Assembly: GCA_033808535.1 (NCBI GenBank)
Contig: JAPXNL010000138.1
Span: forward strand, 1 to 6,211
DNA from: DTU078 sp033808535
GTDB lineage: Bacteria; Bacillota; Clostridia; Oscillospirales; CAG-272
Direction: 5' to 3'
Length of the DNA stretch: 6,211 nucleotides
Both the position numbers and the translations under genes were made by a program. The notes under the pieces were generated by a model. It was not told the origin of the DNA. It saw only the letters and a program-made list of their open reading frames with translations, and searched no databases. This document shows, one piece after another, positions 5,282 to 6,211 of this stretch (its first letter is position 1; each line of letters begins with the position of its first letter).

Positions 5282-6136
5282 ATTATATACGGCGACGTGC
5301 TGTTTTTAATCAACTTCTCGATGGATTTTCTCACGCTGTGCCTGACCGGCAAAATCCTGCGCAGGTCGGCAAAGCTGTCCGCGCTGACGCTGGCTGCCTG
5401 CTTCGGGGCGGCATACGGCGTTGCCTCGGTCTTTTTAGGCGGCAACGCTATTATCGGGCTTGTCATCGGCGCCGCAGTGTCCGCGCTGATGTGCTACACC
5501 GCGTTCGGGCGCCCGATCCTGCTGACTACCGCGGTTTTCAACATCACAGGACTGCTGCTCGGCGGCGCCGTGACCGCGGCGTACCTGGCGCTAAGCAACC
5601 TGCGCGGCGCGGTGGGCGAGGTGAATCTCGACGCGCTGCCGACGCGCATCCCGTTCGCCTGGACGGCGGCGATCGCGGCGATATTCGGAGCTGCCGCGGT
5701 TGTGACGGCGCGCGCGGCGGCTAAGCGCAGGATCGTGCCCGAAATCGAGGTCGAGGCGGAGTACGACGGGCGCAGCATAACGTTTTCGGCGCTGACCGAC
5801 AGCGGCAACCTGCTGCGCGAACCGCTGGGCGGCTCGGCTGTGATTGTCACCTCATACGCGACGCTCGAGCCATTGCTGCCGGACGTGCTGCGCAGGCTGT
5901 TTTCCACCGGCGACACCTCGCTTGTCGCGGAGTTGCCGCCGGAGGCGATGCGGCGGGTGCGCCTGATACCGGCGCGGGGAGCGTCGGGCAGCGAGCTGTT
6001 CATCGGGTTTTTGCCCGATCGGGTCAAAGCGGGGCGGTTCGACCGCGCCGACGCCTGCCTTGCGGTCGCGGTCGGCGCGCAGGCAGAGCGAAAATTCGGG
6101 GGCGCGGAAGCCGTTGCGCCCGCACTGTTCGGCTAA
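5282..6136 (+). CDS. spoIIGA: SpoIIGA, sigma-E processing membrane aspartic protease
   Basis: SpoIIGA cleaves pro-sigma-E in the mother cell after engulfment signalling through SpoIIR. The N-terminal half has about five transmembrane segments (roughly residues 6-25, 32-54, 56-75, 79-104 and 123-144 from base 5282). The C-terminal half is the cytoplasmic pepsin-like domain with the catalytic motif LTDSGNLLREPL, Asp codon at 5798-5800 (B. subtilis equivalent Asp183), followed by the conserved RLIPARG and FLPDRVK segments. Length from 5282 is 284 residues, close to the 309 of B. subtilis. The start is uncertain. The open frame extends to an ATG at 5129, but that ATG overlaps a TATAAT, has no Shine-Dalgarno, lies upstream of the 5233 promoter and adds 51 residues unlike the family. 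Homologues begin M-x-IY-x-DVLF, here IIYGDVLFLIN, which points to ATT 5282 or ATA 5285, with GTG 5297 the first conventional start after the promoter. The probable sigE starts 35 bases downstream. Confidence 0.88.
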   Translation: MIYGDVLFLINFSMDFLTLCLTGKILRRSAKLSALTLAACFGAAYGVASVFLGGNAIIGLVIGAAVSALMCYTAFGRPILLTTAVFNITGLLLGGAVTAAYLALSNLRGAVGEVNLDALPTRIPFAWTAAIAAIFGAAAVVTARAAAKRRIVPEIEVEAEYDGRSITFSALTDSGNLLREPLGGSAVIVTSYATLEPLLPDVLRRLFSTGDTSLVAELPPEAMRRVRLIPARGASGSELFIGFLPDRVKAGRFDRADACLAVAVGAQAERKFGGAEAVAPALFG

Positions 6137-6171
6137 GTTGCGTTTTATATAAATTTTCTGCGGAGGTTGCA

Positions 6172-6211
6172 ATGAATATCTTTAAGATGTTGCTTGACCG
6201 CGCGCTGAAGC
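6172..6211 (+). CDS. sigE: Probable sporulation sigma factor sigma-E, first 13 codons (cut by window edge)
   Basis: ATG 6172 follows GGAGG (6162-6166) at a 5-base spacing, and the frame stays open to the window edge, reading MNIFKMLLDRALK. The short amphipathic N-terminus resembles the pro-region of sigma-E, which is cut off by SpoIIGA. The identification rests mainly on position: spoIIGA-sigE is a conserved operon in spore formers, and the 35-base gap without a terminator fits co-transcription. The fragment is too short for independent proof. Confidence 0.7.
   Translation, partial: MNIFKMLLDRALK

Overview
The window looks like chromosomal DNA from a spore-forming member of the Clostridia, perhaps an Oscillospirales-type gut lineage. 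The evidence is spoIIGA followed by the first codons of a probable sigE, a MEP-pathway ispE, a DUF362 ferredoxin-like protein, and a secreted CBM9-like protein with a clostridial-style membrane tail. Core genes are GC-rich in third positions and the intergenic DNA is strongly A/T-rich. The species assignment is inference.

Layout. Bases 1-76 are the C-terminus of an IS30-family transposase on the plus strand, whose mobile element continues off the left edge. Bases about 250-610 form a GC-rich island that encodes no convincing protein. On the minus strand it is bracketed by a near-consensus sigma-A promoter (617-645) and an intrinsic terminator (260-283), so I read it as an uncharacterised structured RNA or a leader with tiny ORFs. 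Divergent from it, a promoter at 725-753 drives the DUF362/2x[4Fe-4S] gene (760-1917), apparently from a leaderless mRNA. That gene overlaps ispE (1917-2792) by one base. A HIT-family gene follows (2862-3292) but is broken by a single frameshift.

After about 390 bp of A/T-rich DNA comes a monocistronic gene (3687-4694) for an exported protein: signal peptide, CBM9/DOMON-like beta domain, PAET-repeat linker, C-terminal transmembrane anchor. It ends at a strong UUCG-loop terminator (4723-4755). Bases 4756-5281 hold a compact set of nested inverted repeats, a second terminator-like hairpin and several TATAAT boxes. Then comes spoIIGA (about 5282-6136), with a Spo0A-box-like promoter of unusual spacing, and the start of sigE (6172 onward).

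How the genes work together. SpoIIGA is the membrane protease that activates pro-sigma-E in the mother cell, so the right end is the spoIIG operon. IspE makes an isoprenoid precursor; the DUF362 protein is probably an iron-sulfur redox protein co-transcribed with it. The most interesting unexplained parts are the minus-strand RNA candidate at 250-610 and the structured intergenic block at 4819-4967.
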